A DNA stretch of 64,000 nucleotides from Bradyrhizobium sp. cir1 (GTDB lineage: Bacteria > Pseudomonadota > Alphaproteobacteria > Rhizobiales > Xanthobacteraceae). Location: assembly GCF_014198245.1 (NCBI RefSeq), contig NZ_JACIHE010000020.1, positions 88,861 through 152,860 of the forward strand, read 5' to 3'. The notes beneath the pieces were generated by a model that did no database searches, had not been told where the DNA came from, and was given only the letters and a program-made list of their open reading frames with translations. Shown piece by piece: positions 17,631 through 27,522 of the stretch (its first letter is position 1; each line of letters opens with the position of its first letter). The position numbers and the translations under genes were made by a program.

Positions 17631-18693
17631 TGCGCTTCTCCTTGAGGCTCGGGCCGAAATGACCTACACGTTCCCGCTCGCCCAGCACGAGGCTGATCAA
17701 ACCGAGGGGCCTGAACAGAATGACGAGCAACAGCAGAACGCCGAGAATGATCGGCCAGATATCGCGATAGTTGTCGGAGAGCCAGAAGCTGAGTCCCTCG
17801 ACAATCGCGGTGCCGATGACCGCACCGATCAATGTCCCGGAGCCGCCGAACAGGACGTAAAGCACGACCTGGGTCGACATGACCACGCCCAGCATGTTTG
17901 TCCAGACGAACCCCTCGTGAAACGCATAAAGGCTACCGGCAGTACCTGCAATCGCGCCGCTGATTGCAAATATGATCGCCTTCAAATGCTGCACTTTGTA
18001 CCCGAAGAAGGCGATCCGCTGTTCGTTCTCTCGCAATCCCGCCAGCGCCAGTCCGAACTGGGATCGCAACAGAAAGCGCGACAGGAGGTAGATCAAAACA
18101 AGAATGGTGAGCACCAAGTAGTAGAAACCTGGTCCCTCGCTCAATTCGTGCGAGCCGATTGTCATCGGTTGGATTGAAGGGATACCGTTCTGACCGCCGA
18201 GATAGTGTGAACCTCTCGCCAGCCGGTCAGCTGCGTAAGCTCCGGTCATAGTCCCAAGCGAAACGAAGACTACACTGGAGGGGTGACGGCCGAGCAGCAG
18301 GAAGCCTGCCAGCAACAATGCCGCCACAAAGCCTATCAGGGTTCCGGCCGGGAGAACGGCAAAGATCGATCCAACCCCGAAATCGCGTGAAAGCAGCGCC
18401 ACACCGTAGCCGGCCATGCCGAAGAACAACGACTGACCCAAGCTCAAGATACCCGCATAGCCCCACACCAGGTCGAACGACAACGCGAAGAGGCACAGAA
18501 TGAGCACTCGTGTCGCATAGACAGTGATGTAATCCCGCAGGACGAGAGGTGCGATCGAAGCGGCAATCAGTAATGCTAGTTCGAGAATTGGAAGCACCTT
18601 CGTTCGCCCTGCGAAGGCAAATGCCGTGACGGGGGAACGAGCAGCTTCAATGACGGGTGGCGGGGGCTGTATGCCAGTGCCGGTCGATGACAT
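17617..18693 (-). CDS. ABC transporter permease, LivM/UrtC type
   Basis: 358 aa, with about nine to ten hydrophobic segments and the family motif YAGILSLGQSLFFGMAGYG. The ATG at 18693 overlaps the binding-protein stop (TGATG), which is a better start than a GTG six bases upstream. It pairs with the LivH-type permease at 19910 to form the membrane channel. Confidence 0.88.
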   Translation of the reverse strand: MSSTGTGIQPPPPVIEAARSPVTAFAFAGRTKVLPILELALLIAASIAPLVLRDYITVYATRVLILCLFALSFDLVWGYAGILSLGQSLFFGMAGYGVALLSRDFGVGSIFAVLPAGTLIGFVAALLLAGFLLLGRHPSSVVFVSLGTMTGAYAADRLARGSHYLGGQNGIPSIQPMTIGSHELSEGPGFYYLVLTILVLIYLLSRFLLRSQFGLALAGLRENEQRIAFFGYKVQHLKAIIFAISGAIAGTAGSLYAFHEGFVWTNMLGVVMSTQVVLYVLFGGSGTLIGAVIGTAIVEGLSFWLSDNYRDIWPIILGVLLLLVILFRPLGLISLVLGERERVGHFGPSLKEKRNAAP

Positions 18694-19913
18694 CAGCACT
18701 CCTTCGGATCGACCAGGCCGGCGCTACGCGCGACGATCTCGTACTGGCCGCCCTTCGCCACTCCAATGTACATCTTCATCCTGCAGTGGCGCTTGCCGGG
18801 CGCCATCTCGGCAGGCCCGCCCGGCCCTTCCGCAATCTTCGCATGGTCAAGAGCGGCGGCTACCGCGTCGCGGTCAATTGTACCGGCCTCCTTCACTGCA
18901 GCTTCCCACAGCTTCAGTCCTCGATAGGTGCCGGTAGCGGCGCTGCCTGCCGAGAACCGGAACTTGGCAGGGAATTGTTTGTCGTAAGCAGATTGAATCC
19001 TGGCGCTCACTGGATCCTCCGCCGCGAGCACCTTGTAGTAGTCGAGGCTGCTCGCAAGCCCTTCAATCTCGTGGGCCTGGTTCATTTCCAGAAAGTTTTC
19101 ATCGTAATAGACGCAGCCCAGCCGCCCGCCGTTTTTGGAGAATCCGGCTTGGTAGAGCTGTTTGAAGAACGGGCTAACGCCGGGCGGGACAATGGCGTTG
19201 AAAACCACGTCTACTTTGTTGGATATGATGCGGTTAACCGTAGAGGAAAAGTCGATCTGATCGAGCGGGTAGTATTCTTCAAAGACGACTTCGCCACCAC
19301 TGCTCTCGATCACCTTGCGCGCATAGGCGTTAATTGTTTGCGGCCAAACATAATTGGAGCCAGGTAGGGCAAAGCGTTTGCCACCATTTTTGATCAACCA
19401 GGGAATGAACTGGTCGCAATTTTGAGCCGGTACCGGCCCCGTGCAGAACAGAGAGGGCGTGCACTCTTTGCCTTCGTAACCTTCCGGATAGATATAGAGC
19501 GTTTTGCCGCGAGAGATAATGACGTCCTTGATCGCATTGCGCATCGAACTCGAGATACCGCCGATCACCAAGTCGACCTTATCTCGCTGAATCAGCTTGC
19601 GCACATTTCCCACGGCGACGGATTCGTCGGAGGCAGTATCCTCAATCAGGAGTTCGATCGGGCGTCCCAACAGGCCGCCGGAGTCGTTGATCTCCTTGAC
19701 CAGCATGCGAGCGACATTGGCGTCGGTGTTGCCGGCAAAGCCGAGTGACCCCGTAAGATCGGTCGCAATGCCGAGCCTAATCGGACCTTCCGCAGCATTT
19801 GCCCAGTCCGGGCGAATCACCCAGCTCCCCGGGCCCGCGGCGATGGCCGCGGAAGCGAAGGCAAAATTGGCGAGAAAGCGGCGGCGGCTCAGTTGACGGT
19901 TGGCGTTGATCAT
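18693..19913 (-). CDS. ABC transporter substrate-binding protein, urea/amide (UrtA/FmdD) type
   Basis: 406 aa. The start ATG at 19913 overlaps the permease stop by 4 bp (ATGA). The N-terminus RQLSRRRFLANFAFASAAIAA is a Tat-type signal (RRRF), so the protein is exported folded. The mature part has GIATDLTGSLG, ELLIEDTASDESVAVG and NYVWPQTINAYA, all typical of the UrtA-like group of periplasmic binding proteins. The ligand is probably a small amide or similar compound, but this is not proven. A broken near-identical copy lies at 13515-14725. Confidence 0.88.
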   Translation of the reverse strand: MINANRQLSRRRFLANFAFASAAIAAGPGSWVIRPDWANAAEGPIRLGIATDLTGSLGFAGNTDANVARMLVKEINDSGGLLGRPIELLIEDTASDESVAVGNVRKLIQRDKVDLVIGGISSSMRNAIKDVIISRGKTLYIYPEGYEGKECTPSLFCTGPVPAQNCDQFIPWLIKNGGKRFALPGSNYVWPQTINAYARKVIESSGGEVVFEEYYPLDQIDFSSTVNRIISNKVDVVFNAIVPPGVSPFFKQLYQAGFSKNGGRLGCVYYDENFLEMNQAHEIEGLASSLDYYKVLAAEDPVSARIQSAYDKQFPAKFRFSAGSAATGTYRGLKLWEAAVKEAGTIDRDAVAAALDHAKIAEGPGGPAEMAPGKRHCRMKMYIGVAKGGQYEIVARSAGLVDPKEC

Positions 19914-20773
19914 CGGTTGACCCCTCTTCCCGAAATTAGGCCTTGCGGCCGGAACTTGATGAAAATGATGGCGAGCACGAACACCAGAACGTCGGCGATG
20001 ACCGGCGACATCAGCCAAGGCAACCAGGCACTGAACGTGCCGATGACGCTGGCGCCAGCGACCGGGCCCGCGAAGGACCCGACGCCGCCGACCATCACGG
20101 CAACAAAACCCTGGATAAGAAATCGGATGCCGAGATCGGCGAACAGCGAAAAGACCGGCACGATCAGCGCGCCGGCGAGGCCCGCGAGCGCCGCGCCAAA
20201 CGCAAAGGTGACGCTGTAGATCATTCCCGTGGAGATGCCCGAGGCCCGCGCAAGGGACGGGTTCTCCAGCGAGGCGCGGACTCGCAGGCCGAACGAGGTG
20301 TAGGCGAGGAGTGCATGGCTCGCGGCCATCACCAGCAAAGTGATAATGACGATGACGCCGCGCCAGGCAGCGAAGTGCAGACTTCCGATCGTGATAGAGC
20401 CACTGATTGGCTCCGGGACCGATAGATAGAGTCCGCCGGTCAGACCGCGCACGGCTTCCCGAATTATCAGCCCTAGCGCATAGGTGCCAAGCATGGCCAC
20501 GATTGGAGCGGCGTAGAACCGTCGCACCACGAGTTTTTCCACCACAAAACCAAGCGAGCCGACCACGACGGGCGCGGCAAGCATGCCGAGCGGGACCGGC
20601 AAACCGACGCTGTGCACGAGATAAGTGACGTAGGCGCCGAGCAGGACGAACTCGCCCTGGGCGAAGTTGAAGATGCCCATCATGCTGGCAATGATCCCGA
20701 GGCCGAGCACGACCAGGACAACGATCGCGCCGAAGCTCAAGATTTCGAACATGGCAATAACTAGCGTGTCCAT
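19910..20773 (-). CDS. ABC transporter permease, LivH/UrtB type
   Basis: 287 aa, with multiple membrane segments and the motifs GIFNFAQGEFVLLGAY and GVGSFAGPVAGA that define LivH-type permeases. It is the first gene of the operon 20773-16208, which probably continues to the amidohydrolase at 14874. A TTGGGTA-type repeat lies about 230 bp upstream. Confidence 0.88.
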   Translation of the reverse strand: MDTLVIAMFEILSFGAIVVLVVLGLGIIASMMGIFNFAQGEFVLLGAYVTYLVHSVGLPVPLGMLAAPVVVGSLGFVVEKLVVRRFYAAPIVAMLGTYALGLIIREAVRGLTGGLYLSVPEPISGSITIGSLHFAAWRGVIVIITLLVMAASHALLAYTSFGLRVRASLENPSLARASGISTGMIYSVTFAFGAALAGLAGALIVPVFSLFADLGIRFLIQGFVAVMVGGVGSFAGPVAGASVIGTFSAWLPWLMSPVIADVLVFVLAIIFIKFRPQGLISGRGVNR

Positions 20774-21001
20774 GCCGCTGCGTCACATTCCCTGGGATTG
20801 CGAGCACATCCTCTTCACGCCGACCGCTTGAAGGCGCGAGCTACTCGTTGGAATGCGAAGGGCTGCTGTCACGAGAGCGCTCCTGGAAGGTCATCCCGGC
20901 AATGGGAGTTGCAGGCGATGGTGGGCTTCTTGGGCGGCCCGCCTCTCGGCGCTTTATTCACGACATGCGGCGCGAGATTGCCTAGAGAAACGTATGGAGA
21001 T

Positions 21002-21018
21002 CTGAGTAATGTTGGGTA
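21002..21018. promoter_or_regulatory. TTGGGTA-type direct repeat (site a)
   Basis: CTGAGTAATGTTGGGTA: one perfect TTGGGTA and, ten bases before it, a degenerate unit CTGAGTA. It lies upstream of the liv/urt-type operon on the side where the other copies lie relative to their minus-strand genes. Confidence 0.45.
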
Positions 21019-21327
21019 ATGTTCGCCGGGCAACCGACATTGCGCCCGCGTAAAGAGAGCCGCCGGCGGGCCGCGAACGTTCTCGCCAGGCCAATTTCAA
21101 TTCAGCCAAACGATAGGAGAGCTACCCGCATGTCCTAACCGAGTCGCAGGGGGCGCAAACGCGTTCCGCGGCGAACGATGTCGAACCATTGGAAGAAATC
21201 AGGTGAAATGACGCATCACTTGACTATGCCGCAGGCTGTTTGTTCAGTACTGAAAAGCTCATTGCGGCCGAACACCTGCCTTGCCAACAAGCGGAAATGT
21301 AGATTCAATTCGCCCCGCAAACGTGTT

Positions 21328-21552
21328 TTACAAGGTTTGAAGCAACTTGTCGGACGCCGGAGGCGTGTAATTATACTCTTCTAGCCGCCTGATGACGGCG
21401 CATGACAACGCGCTTCGGTCGGCGAACTTCTTCACCGACCAGTTCAGCATCACCGGGGGCTCGCAACTGCCTCCCGGTGAGCGTTGATGCGGGCCGACGC
21501 TTGCGACGATCTTGGCGTGGCGTGAGCGGCGCATCGTGCCCCTCCAGATCAT
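21328..21552 (-). pseudogene. possible XRE-type HTH remnant
   Basis: 74-codon frame. Its LNWSVKKFADRSALSCAVIRRLEEY resembles the first helices of an XRE/Cro-type DNA-binding domain (WSVxxLAxxSGVSxxTIRRLE). The rest does not match, and the N-terminal part is unlike such regulators. Probably a fragment. Confidence 0.3.
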
Positions 21553-21675
21553 GAGATCATAGTTGCATGAAGCCCGGCAGGGCTCATAACGTGTTTATAG
21601 CGGTGCTGGTTGGCCATGCGCACTCCTGCTTTACTCCTGGTCCGTCGTCGCGGGGAACAGGAGAGAACATTCGGC

Positions 21676-23451
21676 TTACGCTCCCGATGCCGCCGCGGGC
21701 TGCTCCTGTCGCGCGGACCGCACGATGCTGTGGACCGCGCGGTAGGCGAACACGATCGCCGGGCCGATTGTAATGCCTGCCCCAGGATAGATCCCACGCA
21801 TCGGCGAGGTCATGTCATTGCCGCAGGCATAAAGACCTGCGATCGGCGCCCCATTTCCATTCAGGACCTGTCCCTCTGCATCGGTTGAGAGGCCGGTGGC
21901 CGTTCCAAGGGTTGCCGGGACAATTGGGAGTGCGATAAATGGGCCGCTTTTGATAGCCCCAAGGTTCGGGTTCTTCTTTCCGACCGCCGGATCTCCCAGC
22001 GTGCGGTTGAAAGCCGATTCACCGCGGTTGAAGAGCGGATCGCGTCCTTCAGCTGCGTGGGCATTGTGTTCTTCAACGGTCTTTTGGAGCTCGTTGGGGT
22101 CGAGGCCTAATTCCGCCGCCAGCTCCGCAATAGTCCGCCCAATCTCGATGTAGCCCAACCGGGCATACTTCTTGATGCTCAATGTCCATGGCCAGGGGAG
22201 CAGGTGTCCCATGCCCCTGAGGCGGACGAATTTCTTGTCGCAGATGAAATAGAACCGCTTGTCCGCCGGATAACCGTTGTTGAACATGGCAAGGCAGATA
22301 TCATGATACGAATTGGATTCATTGACGAAGCGCTTGGCATTTGGCCCCACGGCGATGACGCCTGGACGGCCACGATCGAGCCAGCCGTACGGGACCACTT
22401 GCGAGGAGCGGCCGTTTCTGAGGATCGAGATGGGCGTCCAGAAGCCGCTCGATGCCACGTCATTGTCGATCGCAGCTCCGAGCTTGCCTGCGAGCGCAAT
22501 ACCATCGCCGGTGACATCGCTGTGGGCGAGCGTGTCATTGTGCTGGTGGGCTCCGCTGAGCTGGGCTCGCAATTTTCCGTTCCTCGCAAAGCCACCGGTT
22601 GCCAGGATCACTCCGTGCGAGGCGCGGACGCGGAGATCGGTGCCATCCCGCTTGAGGAGTGCTCCAGTAACTCTCCCTCCCTCCCTCGTCAGATCTACTG
22701 CCGGGCAGCGTGGCCAGATTTCAACGCCATATCTACGCAGGCTTATCAATAACCGCGCGATCAGCGCATTGCCGCCACTGAGTTCAGTGCCCCTCCTGTA
22801 GCGCAGCCGGTCGCCCGCGTAGCGGCTGACCCGGCGCAGGACGTGTTTGAGCGAGGCAGCCGACTGGAAGGGGTTGAGGAAGCTTCTGACCTCGCCGGAC
22901 GAAATCATCATGCCGCCGAGCACGACGCGAATCGGATCACCTATCAGGTCGAAATCCTTGCCGAGAAGCCGTCCGTCGTAAGGTGCGGGGCTCAGCGCCC
23001 GGCCCTTGTCGACCCCGCCGATTTGGCTCGAATGATAATCCGGAGCGGAGGCCAGTGTGAACTTCACTTCACTCCCATTCTCCAAGCTGGCGAGCGCCGT
23101 TGGGCCGTCTTCAAGATAGGCGTCCACGAACTCGGGGCGATAGTAGTTGCCAAGTTCGTGTTGCAGATAGATCTTCGCATTCGCAATCGAATCATCGATT
23201 TTCGCGGCTCGGGCCTGCATTGAGCATGGAACCCAGATCATGCCGTTCGACAGGGCGGTCGTGCCACCGAGCCGGTCAGACTTCTCGCACACCGTCACGC
23301 GAAGTCCGGCCTTTGCCGCATAGAGCGCTGCGGACAGTCCAGCCGCGCCGCTGCCGATCACGAGCACGTCCGTCTCCATATCGTGCGTTGGCTTGCTCGC
23401 CTTGGAGAAGGAAGCGGCATTGGGTTTCAATTCGGTGATTGGGCTATTCAT
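21676..23451 (-). CDS. FAD-dependent oxidoreductase (fumarate-reductase/ketosteroid-dehydrogenase-like)
   Basis: 591 aa. The N-terminal FAD-binding Rossmann motif is VLVIGSGAAGLSAALYAA (from about residue 30), followed by GGTTALSNGMIW. The C-terminal GLYACGNDMTSPMRGIYPGAG closes the FAD site, as in flavoproteins of the fumarate reductase/3-ketosteroid dehydrogenase group. The start overlaps the end of the TIM-barrel gene by 8 bp, so it is the third gene of the operon 25550-21676. It likely reduces or desaturates an unsaturated acid or ketone; the substrate is unknown. Confidence 0.8.
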   Translation of the reverse strand: MNSPITELKPNAASFSKASKPTHDMETDVLVIGSGAAGLSAALYAAKAGLRVTVCEKSDRLGGTTALSNGMIWVPCSMQARAAKIDDSIANAKIYLQHELGNYYRPEFVDAYLEDGPTALASLENGSEVKFTLASAPDYHSSQIGGVDKGRALSPAPYDGRLLGKDFDLIGDPIRVVLGGMMISSGEVRSFLNPFQSAASLKHVLRRVSRYAGDRLRYRRGTELSGGNALIARLLISLRRYGVEIWPRCPAVDLTREGGRVTGALLKRDGTDLRVRASHGVILATGGFARNGKLRAQLSGAHQHNDTLAHSDVTGDGIALAGKLGAAIDNDVASSGFWTPISILRNGRSSQVVPYGWLDRGRPGVIAVGPNAKRFVNESNSYHDICLAMFNNGYPADKRFYFICDKKFVRLRGMGHLLPWPWTLSIKKYARLGYIEIGRTIAELAAELGLDPNELQKTVEEHNAHAAEGRDPLFNRGESAFNRTLGDPAVGKKNPNLGAIKSGPFIALPIVPATLGTATGLSTDAEGQVLNGNGAPIAGLYACGNDMTSPMRGIYPGAGITIGPAIVFAYRAVHSIVRSARQEQPAAASGA

Positions 23452-24313
23452 TCATGCCTCGGTGCAGATTCTGCAGTGAATGCTGACGCTCTCGCGGGAG
23501 CGGAACGGCTTTGAATTCTTCGGCAGCAGCCTTCACCGCCCGCTCGATCGGGATTCGTTCGATCGAGGAGGCGCCAACGAAGCCGACACATCCGGTCGAT
23601 CGGTAGACTTCCGAGGTATCCTGGGGCTCAGCGATTGCCCCCCCATGGCAGAGAAGGGCGACGTCCGGGCGGACGGCTTGAGCTGCAGCATTGATGTCGT
23701 TGATGCGCCTGATGGCCTCTTCAATCGACTGTCCCTCCTCATGCCCCACAAGCCCGCCGCGCGTTGCGCCGACATGTGGGACGATGCAGTCGGCTCCCGC
23801 CGTGGCCATCGCTTTGGCGTCGTGCGGGCTTGCGACATAGGCGAGAGAGAAGATGTTCTTCTTGCGGGCCGCCGCGATCATCTCAACTTCACGCTCAAAG
23901 CCGAGCCCGACGCGGCCTCGACGTTCACGCCATTTCTGACCCATCGTTGAAATGGTCGGATAGTTGATCACGCCGGAGAAGCCGGCAGCCCAGAACTTGT
24001 CCAGAAGATCATCGAGGTCGAGCCGGAGGGGATCCCAGGCCTCGACACCGCCTATAACAGGCACGGAGGAGACGACGTTGCGGATCTCCGCCGCCAGCTC
24101 GAGCGTGCGCGCATTGGAATCGCCGATCCGGCTCGTCGGCAGCCCCATCAACCGCGATAACCCAGTACTGTAGACCACGAGCATGTCAGCCCCGCCCAGA
24201 GCTGCGCATTTTGCGACGAGCCCGCAACTGCTCGCCGCGGCAAGCACTGCCTTTCCCGCCGCAACTTGAGCCGTGATATTTGCGAGTATTTCGGGCCGAT
24301 CAAACATCCGCAC
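23444..24313 (-). CDS. phosphoenolpyruvate-hydrolase-family TIM-barrel protein
   Basis: 289 aa of the PEP-hydrolase family (related to the C-terminal part of plant Tm-1 proteins). It shows GGADMLVVYSTGLSR, GVINYPTISTMG, GADCIVPHVGATRGG and GFVGASSIERIPIE. GTG 24313 is chosen because AGGAGGG lies 7 bp upstream; it overlaps the Tm-1-like gene by 14 bp. The family is named after a proposed hydrolase activity; its real role is uncertain, and partnership with Tm-1-like proteins is common. Related domains occur in the regulator at 42886 and the short protein at 42330. Confidence 0.82.
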   Translation of the reverse strand: MRMFDRPEILANITAQVAAGKAVLAAASSCGLVAKCAALGGADMLVVYSTGLSRLMGLPTSRIGDSNARTLELAAEIRNVVSSVPVIGGVEAWDPLRLDLDDLLDKFWAAGFSGVINYPTISTMGQKWRERRGRVGLGFEREVEMIAAARKKNIFSLAYVASPHDAKAMATAGADCIVPHVGATRGGLVGHEEGQSIEEAIRRINDINAAAQAVRPDVALLCHGGAIAEPQDTSEVYRSTGCVGFVGASSIERIPIERAVKAAAEEFKAVPLPRERQHSLQNLHRGMNE

Positions 24314-25550
24314 GGGATGACCCTCCTGGTGTCAGTCGTTCGACGATCCACGATGCGGCCGCGTCTGCAAATTCCGGATCGTTGATGTGACAATCCAGCT
24401 CGCGGACGATGATCGAGGGCGGTAGATTTTGCCTGACAGCGTCGAACCAGGCTCTATCGGCTTCAGGATTTCGAAAGATTCCACCGTCCCGGTCATAGTC
24501 AGACACCCCCTTGGCCGGCCACAAAACGAGGGCGGGCGCCTTTGCTTGCGAAAGGCGCTCTGCTGTGAGCCTGCCTATGCGCTCGTTCTCCGAGACGGTC
24601 GTGCGCATGAGCGTCGTGAAGGGGGTATGCGAATAGAATTGGCGCCCCTTGAACTCGGCAGGCACGCTCGAGGGAGGGCCAAAGTTCACCATGTCGATAG
24701 CTCCCGGCGCGATAAGCTGAGGAATCGTGCGGTGAGAAGCTGCTTTGAGCCGATCCGGACCTGCACTGGCCGTGCCGCCGACCAGCTCGTCAGCGAGCTC
24801 GGTTGTGGTCAAATCGATCACCGCATCGAACTCACCGGCGGACACGAGCTGCTCCATCTTGCGGCCCCCAGCGCCATTGGCCGGAAAGACAATCGCGTCG
24901 ACGCCTGCCTCTGCCAGCCGCGCTACACAGCGATTTGCCGCCGGCGTCGTGACCCCAAAGGCAGTGATCGCAACAGTCTTTCTCTTCCGCCGCTCTCGAG
25001 CAGGCACATAGCGCATCGCCGCAATGGCGCGCCCTGCATTGTCCAGAACGCGTTCGGTGAACGCGTTGATTCCGAACAGATCGATCAGGGTCGGATAGAG
25101 GATGATGTCATGGTGGAGGGCGAGTTCGGCCAGGAGGGCTGGCCTCGCGCTGCTCACCAGCAGCTTTGGGAATCCATACGGCAAATCCGATACAACTTCA
25201 CCGAAGACTGCGCTACCTTTGCCGCCCGCCACTCCGACGGCGGCGTCGATCGCACCTGATCGCAGGAGCTCCTTGACTTCTTCACGCGCGCCCGCGGCTA
25301 TTTCCCGTAAGAGCTCAGCGGGTGCAGCCACCCGTTCATCGCTGCTATCCGCCTCGCTTCTGCACCTCCTGTTTGATGTGCCTACATCAATCGTAAGAGT
25401 CTTGCGGCCCCACTGTTCGATGACGCGCGCGAGATAAGCGCTTTCGCGGCCCTTTGTGTCCAAGGTTGCGATAATCGCGACCTTGCCCGCATGATCGGAG
25501 GCGTGACCATCCCGGACCGACCTCAGGTCGCCCGCGCAATGGTGAGACAC
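24300..25550 (-). CDS. Tm-1-like ATP-binding domain protein (UPF0261)
   Basis: 416 aa, the full length of the UPF0261/Tm-1 N-terminal family. AIIATLDTKGRESAYLARVI near the start and GVAGGKGSAVFGEVVSDLPYGFPKLLVS are family hallmarks; ITAFGVTTPA and HTPFTTLMRTT follow. The start is GTG at 25550 with a strong AGGAGG six bases upstream. It is the first gene of the operon with the PEP-hydrolase-like and FAD proteins. In plants Tm-1 binds a viral replicase; the bacterial function is unknown, but the setting is catabolic. Confidence 0.82.
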   Translation of the reverse strand: MSHHCAGDLRSVRDGHASDHAGKVAIIATLDTKGRESAYLARVIEQWGRKTLTIDVGTSNRRCRSEADSSDERVAAPAELLREIAAGAREEVKELLRSGAIDAAVGVAGGKGSAVFGEVVSDLPYGFPKLLVSSARPALLAELALHHDIILYPTLIDLFGINAFTERVLDNAGRAIAAMRYVPARERRKRKTVAITAFGVTTPAANRCVARLAEAGVDAIVFPANGAGGRKMEQLVSAGEFDAVIDLTTTELADELVGGTASAGPDRLKAASHRTIPQLIAPGAIDMVNFGPPSSVPAEFKGRQFYSHTPFTTLMRTTVSENERIGRLTAERLSQAKAPALVLWPAKGVSDYDRDGGIFRNPEADRAWFDAVRQNLPPSIIVRELDCHINDPEFADAAASWIVERLTPGGSSRADV

Positions 25551-25630
25551 GATCTTCCTCCTAGACGTTTCTGGACATTTGGAGGTCTAGATCGAAGTAA
25601 AATGGCCCATAAGCCCGGATACGACCGCAA

Positions 25631-25647
25631 CTGGGTAAAGTTGGGTA
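25631..25647. promoter_or_regulatory. TTGGGTA-type direct repeat (site b)
   Basis: CTGGGTAAAGTTGGGTA: two units with a 10-bp period, the first with one mismatch, 81 bp before the start of the Tm-1-like gene. No clear -24/-12 promoter is visible between motif and gene. Confidence 0.6.
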
Positions 25648-25884
25648 GGTGCCAAGCAGCCATATGAGCAGCAGCCGCTTCGCGGAGAACTCGAAATCCC
25701 AAACAATTAGATTCTGAGACTGTCAGGGCTCGTCCAAGGCGATCCATGTAACCCATTGAAACGGTCCCTTAATTGACGCCGCCTCCAGGCTCGTCTTAAA
25801 CAGAACAGGAACGATCAAGCCAATCTTGGTGCAAAAATTTCCCGGGGGAGACCGCGCGCCGAACCCCGGAGCCGGAATCCCATG

Positions 25885-26000
25885 TCCCGCTTCACCGCAC
25901 GATTTGTCGCCCCCAAGGGACTGAACGCTTCGAGGTCAAGGCCGACGCCTGCAAGGGGCTAGCGATCCGAGTAACGGCTTCGGCAGGAAGAGCAGGCCGC
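25885..26000 (+). pseudogene. tyrosine-recombinase (integrase) N-terminal remnant
   Basis: One frame reads TERFEVKADACKGLAIRVTAS, the arm-binding N-terminal pattern of phage/island integrases (ERFEVxDxxCKGLAIRV). The frame breaks soon after, and the catalytic domain is absent. It suggests an old island or prophage integration event beside the IS110 element. Confidence 0.4.
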
Positions 26001-26478
26001 GCGCAACCGCTTCGAGGAAGTGAAGGCCCGTGCCGATGCGACGGCGCCTTGGCGGCTCGGGCTTTCAAACATCATGGGCGGGCCGTGCTGCCCTTTAGCA
26101 ACAGGAAGAAGGGATGCGAGCGGCGTGGCCGCTCTCCTTATGCGCGCAAGCGTGATCGAAGCCGAATGGCCGAGACGCCCTATGCGGCTCGGTTCATATG
26201 TGGACGGTCCCCGACTTACAAGGATTGGCTCGGGCAGCATGCTCGGATCGCTCGCGCTCATATGTCCGGCCTATTTTCGGGTCTTACGACCACTGGCCAA
26301 GATGGGCTTCGCGGACAGTGAGATCCAAACACGAGAGCGGCATTTCCTGCCGGTAAACCGAGCGGAGTGTCTCACATGACCGGCTCGCGCCGAACGTACC
26401 ACCTCTTCCTATCCTGCAAGTTCCGGCGCCAGCGTCAAACCTGCCGGCCTGGCGCCAAGCTCTGTATTTCGTTCACGT

Positions 26479-27522
26479 CTAGGTCGGCGTCGGCATCGGT
26501 ACGGCACTGCTAACGGGCCTGTACCGCTCGCCGCTAACCATCAGCTTCCACGCGATCCGCGCCAGCTTGTTCGCCAACGCTATGGCCACCAGCTTCGGCG
26601 GCTTGCGCGTGATCAAGTCTTCCAGCCAGGGCCAAGAGCGACCGCGTCGTCGCACATCCGCGATCACAGCCGTCGCACCAGCCACCAAGACGGTTCGCAA
26701 CATGCCGTCACCAGCGCGTGTGATGACACCGAGACGGTTCTTGCCCGCCGTCGAGTGATTCTTTGGCGTCAGGCCAAGCCAGGCGGCAAAGTTTCTTGCC
26801 GACCTGAACCCGCGGGCATCCACGACCTTGATTGACAGCAGCGTCGCGCCGATCGGGCCAACTCCTGGAATAGTCGCCAGTCGTCGGCTCATCTCGTTAC
26901 TCCTGTGAAGTTGCATGAGCTTCTTGTCGAGCTTGGCGATCAGATCATCGACGCGTGCCAATTCTGTCGCCAGCGCCTCCACCAACTCCATCGCCAAATC
27001 GGGGACGGTCGCGTCGGCCCGAATGTCGATCAGCAGTTGCGGAAGCCGCGAAAGCCCCTTGGGCGCTGTAAAGCCGAACTCTGCGGCGTAGCCGCGGATC
27101 GAATTGGCGAGCTGGGTGCGCCTGCCGATAAACTGGTTGCGCACACGTGTCAGCATCTGTGCGCCCTGCTGCTCGGCACTTTTGATCGGAACGAAGTTCT
27201 TCCGCAGTTTCGGTCGACTGGCCGCTTCACAAATCGCCTCCGCATCAGCCGCATCGGATTTCCCGCGCTGCACGTAGGGTTTGACATATTGCGGCGGGAT
27301 CATTGCCACCTCATGCCCCAGCGACCGCAGCTCCCGCGCCCAATAGTGCGATGCTCCGCAGGCCTCCATCGCGACGAGCGCCGGCGGCAAACGGCCGAAG
27401 AACGCCAGAACCTGGCCGCGCCTCAACTTACGCCGAAGGACCGGCTGCTCCATCCCGTCAACGCCATGCAACTGAAATACGCTCTTTGACGTGTCCAAAC
27501 CGATGCGAACAATCGTTTCCAC
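26479..27522 (-). mobile_element. IS110-family transposase
   Basis: 347 aa, apparently complete. The N-terminal DEDD-type domain begins VRIGLDTSKSVFQLHGVD with GKSDAADAEAICEA. The C-terminal part has RLATIPGVGPIGATLLSI and FAAWLGLTPKNHSTAGKNRLG, the usual transposase_20 motifs. IS110 elements often lack clear terminal inverted repeats, so the element ends are not assigned. It sits in a stretch of broken genes. Confidence 0.9.

Larger units (their letters stand above)
20774..21675. other. intergenic region upstream of the liv/urt-type operon
   Basis: About 900 bp without an intact gene. It contains the TTGGGTA-type repeat at 21002-21018 and a possible HTH remnant at 21328-21552. No good sigma-54 -24/-12 pair was found near the repeat; the best match (20899-20913, minus strand) lacks the essential GG. 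Confidence 0.5.
25551..26478. other. intergenic region with operator motif and integrase debris
   Basis: No intact gene. The left part holds the TTGGGTA repeat that faces the Tm-1 operon. The right part, next to the IS110 transposase, holds an integrase fragment and frames too broken to identify. Confidence 0.5.

Noticed and set aside
19914..20807. N-terminal 298 residues of a very long minus-strand open frame continuing into the binding-protein gene
   Set aside because: This stretch is out of frame within the LivH-type permease gene, which has clear family motifs; the true binding-protein start is ATG 19913 with the Tat signal.
20899..20913. Possible sigma-54 promoter for the liv/urt operon
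   Set aside because: The -24 half has GC in place of the essential GG, and its distance to the TTGGGTA repeat differs from the other cases.
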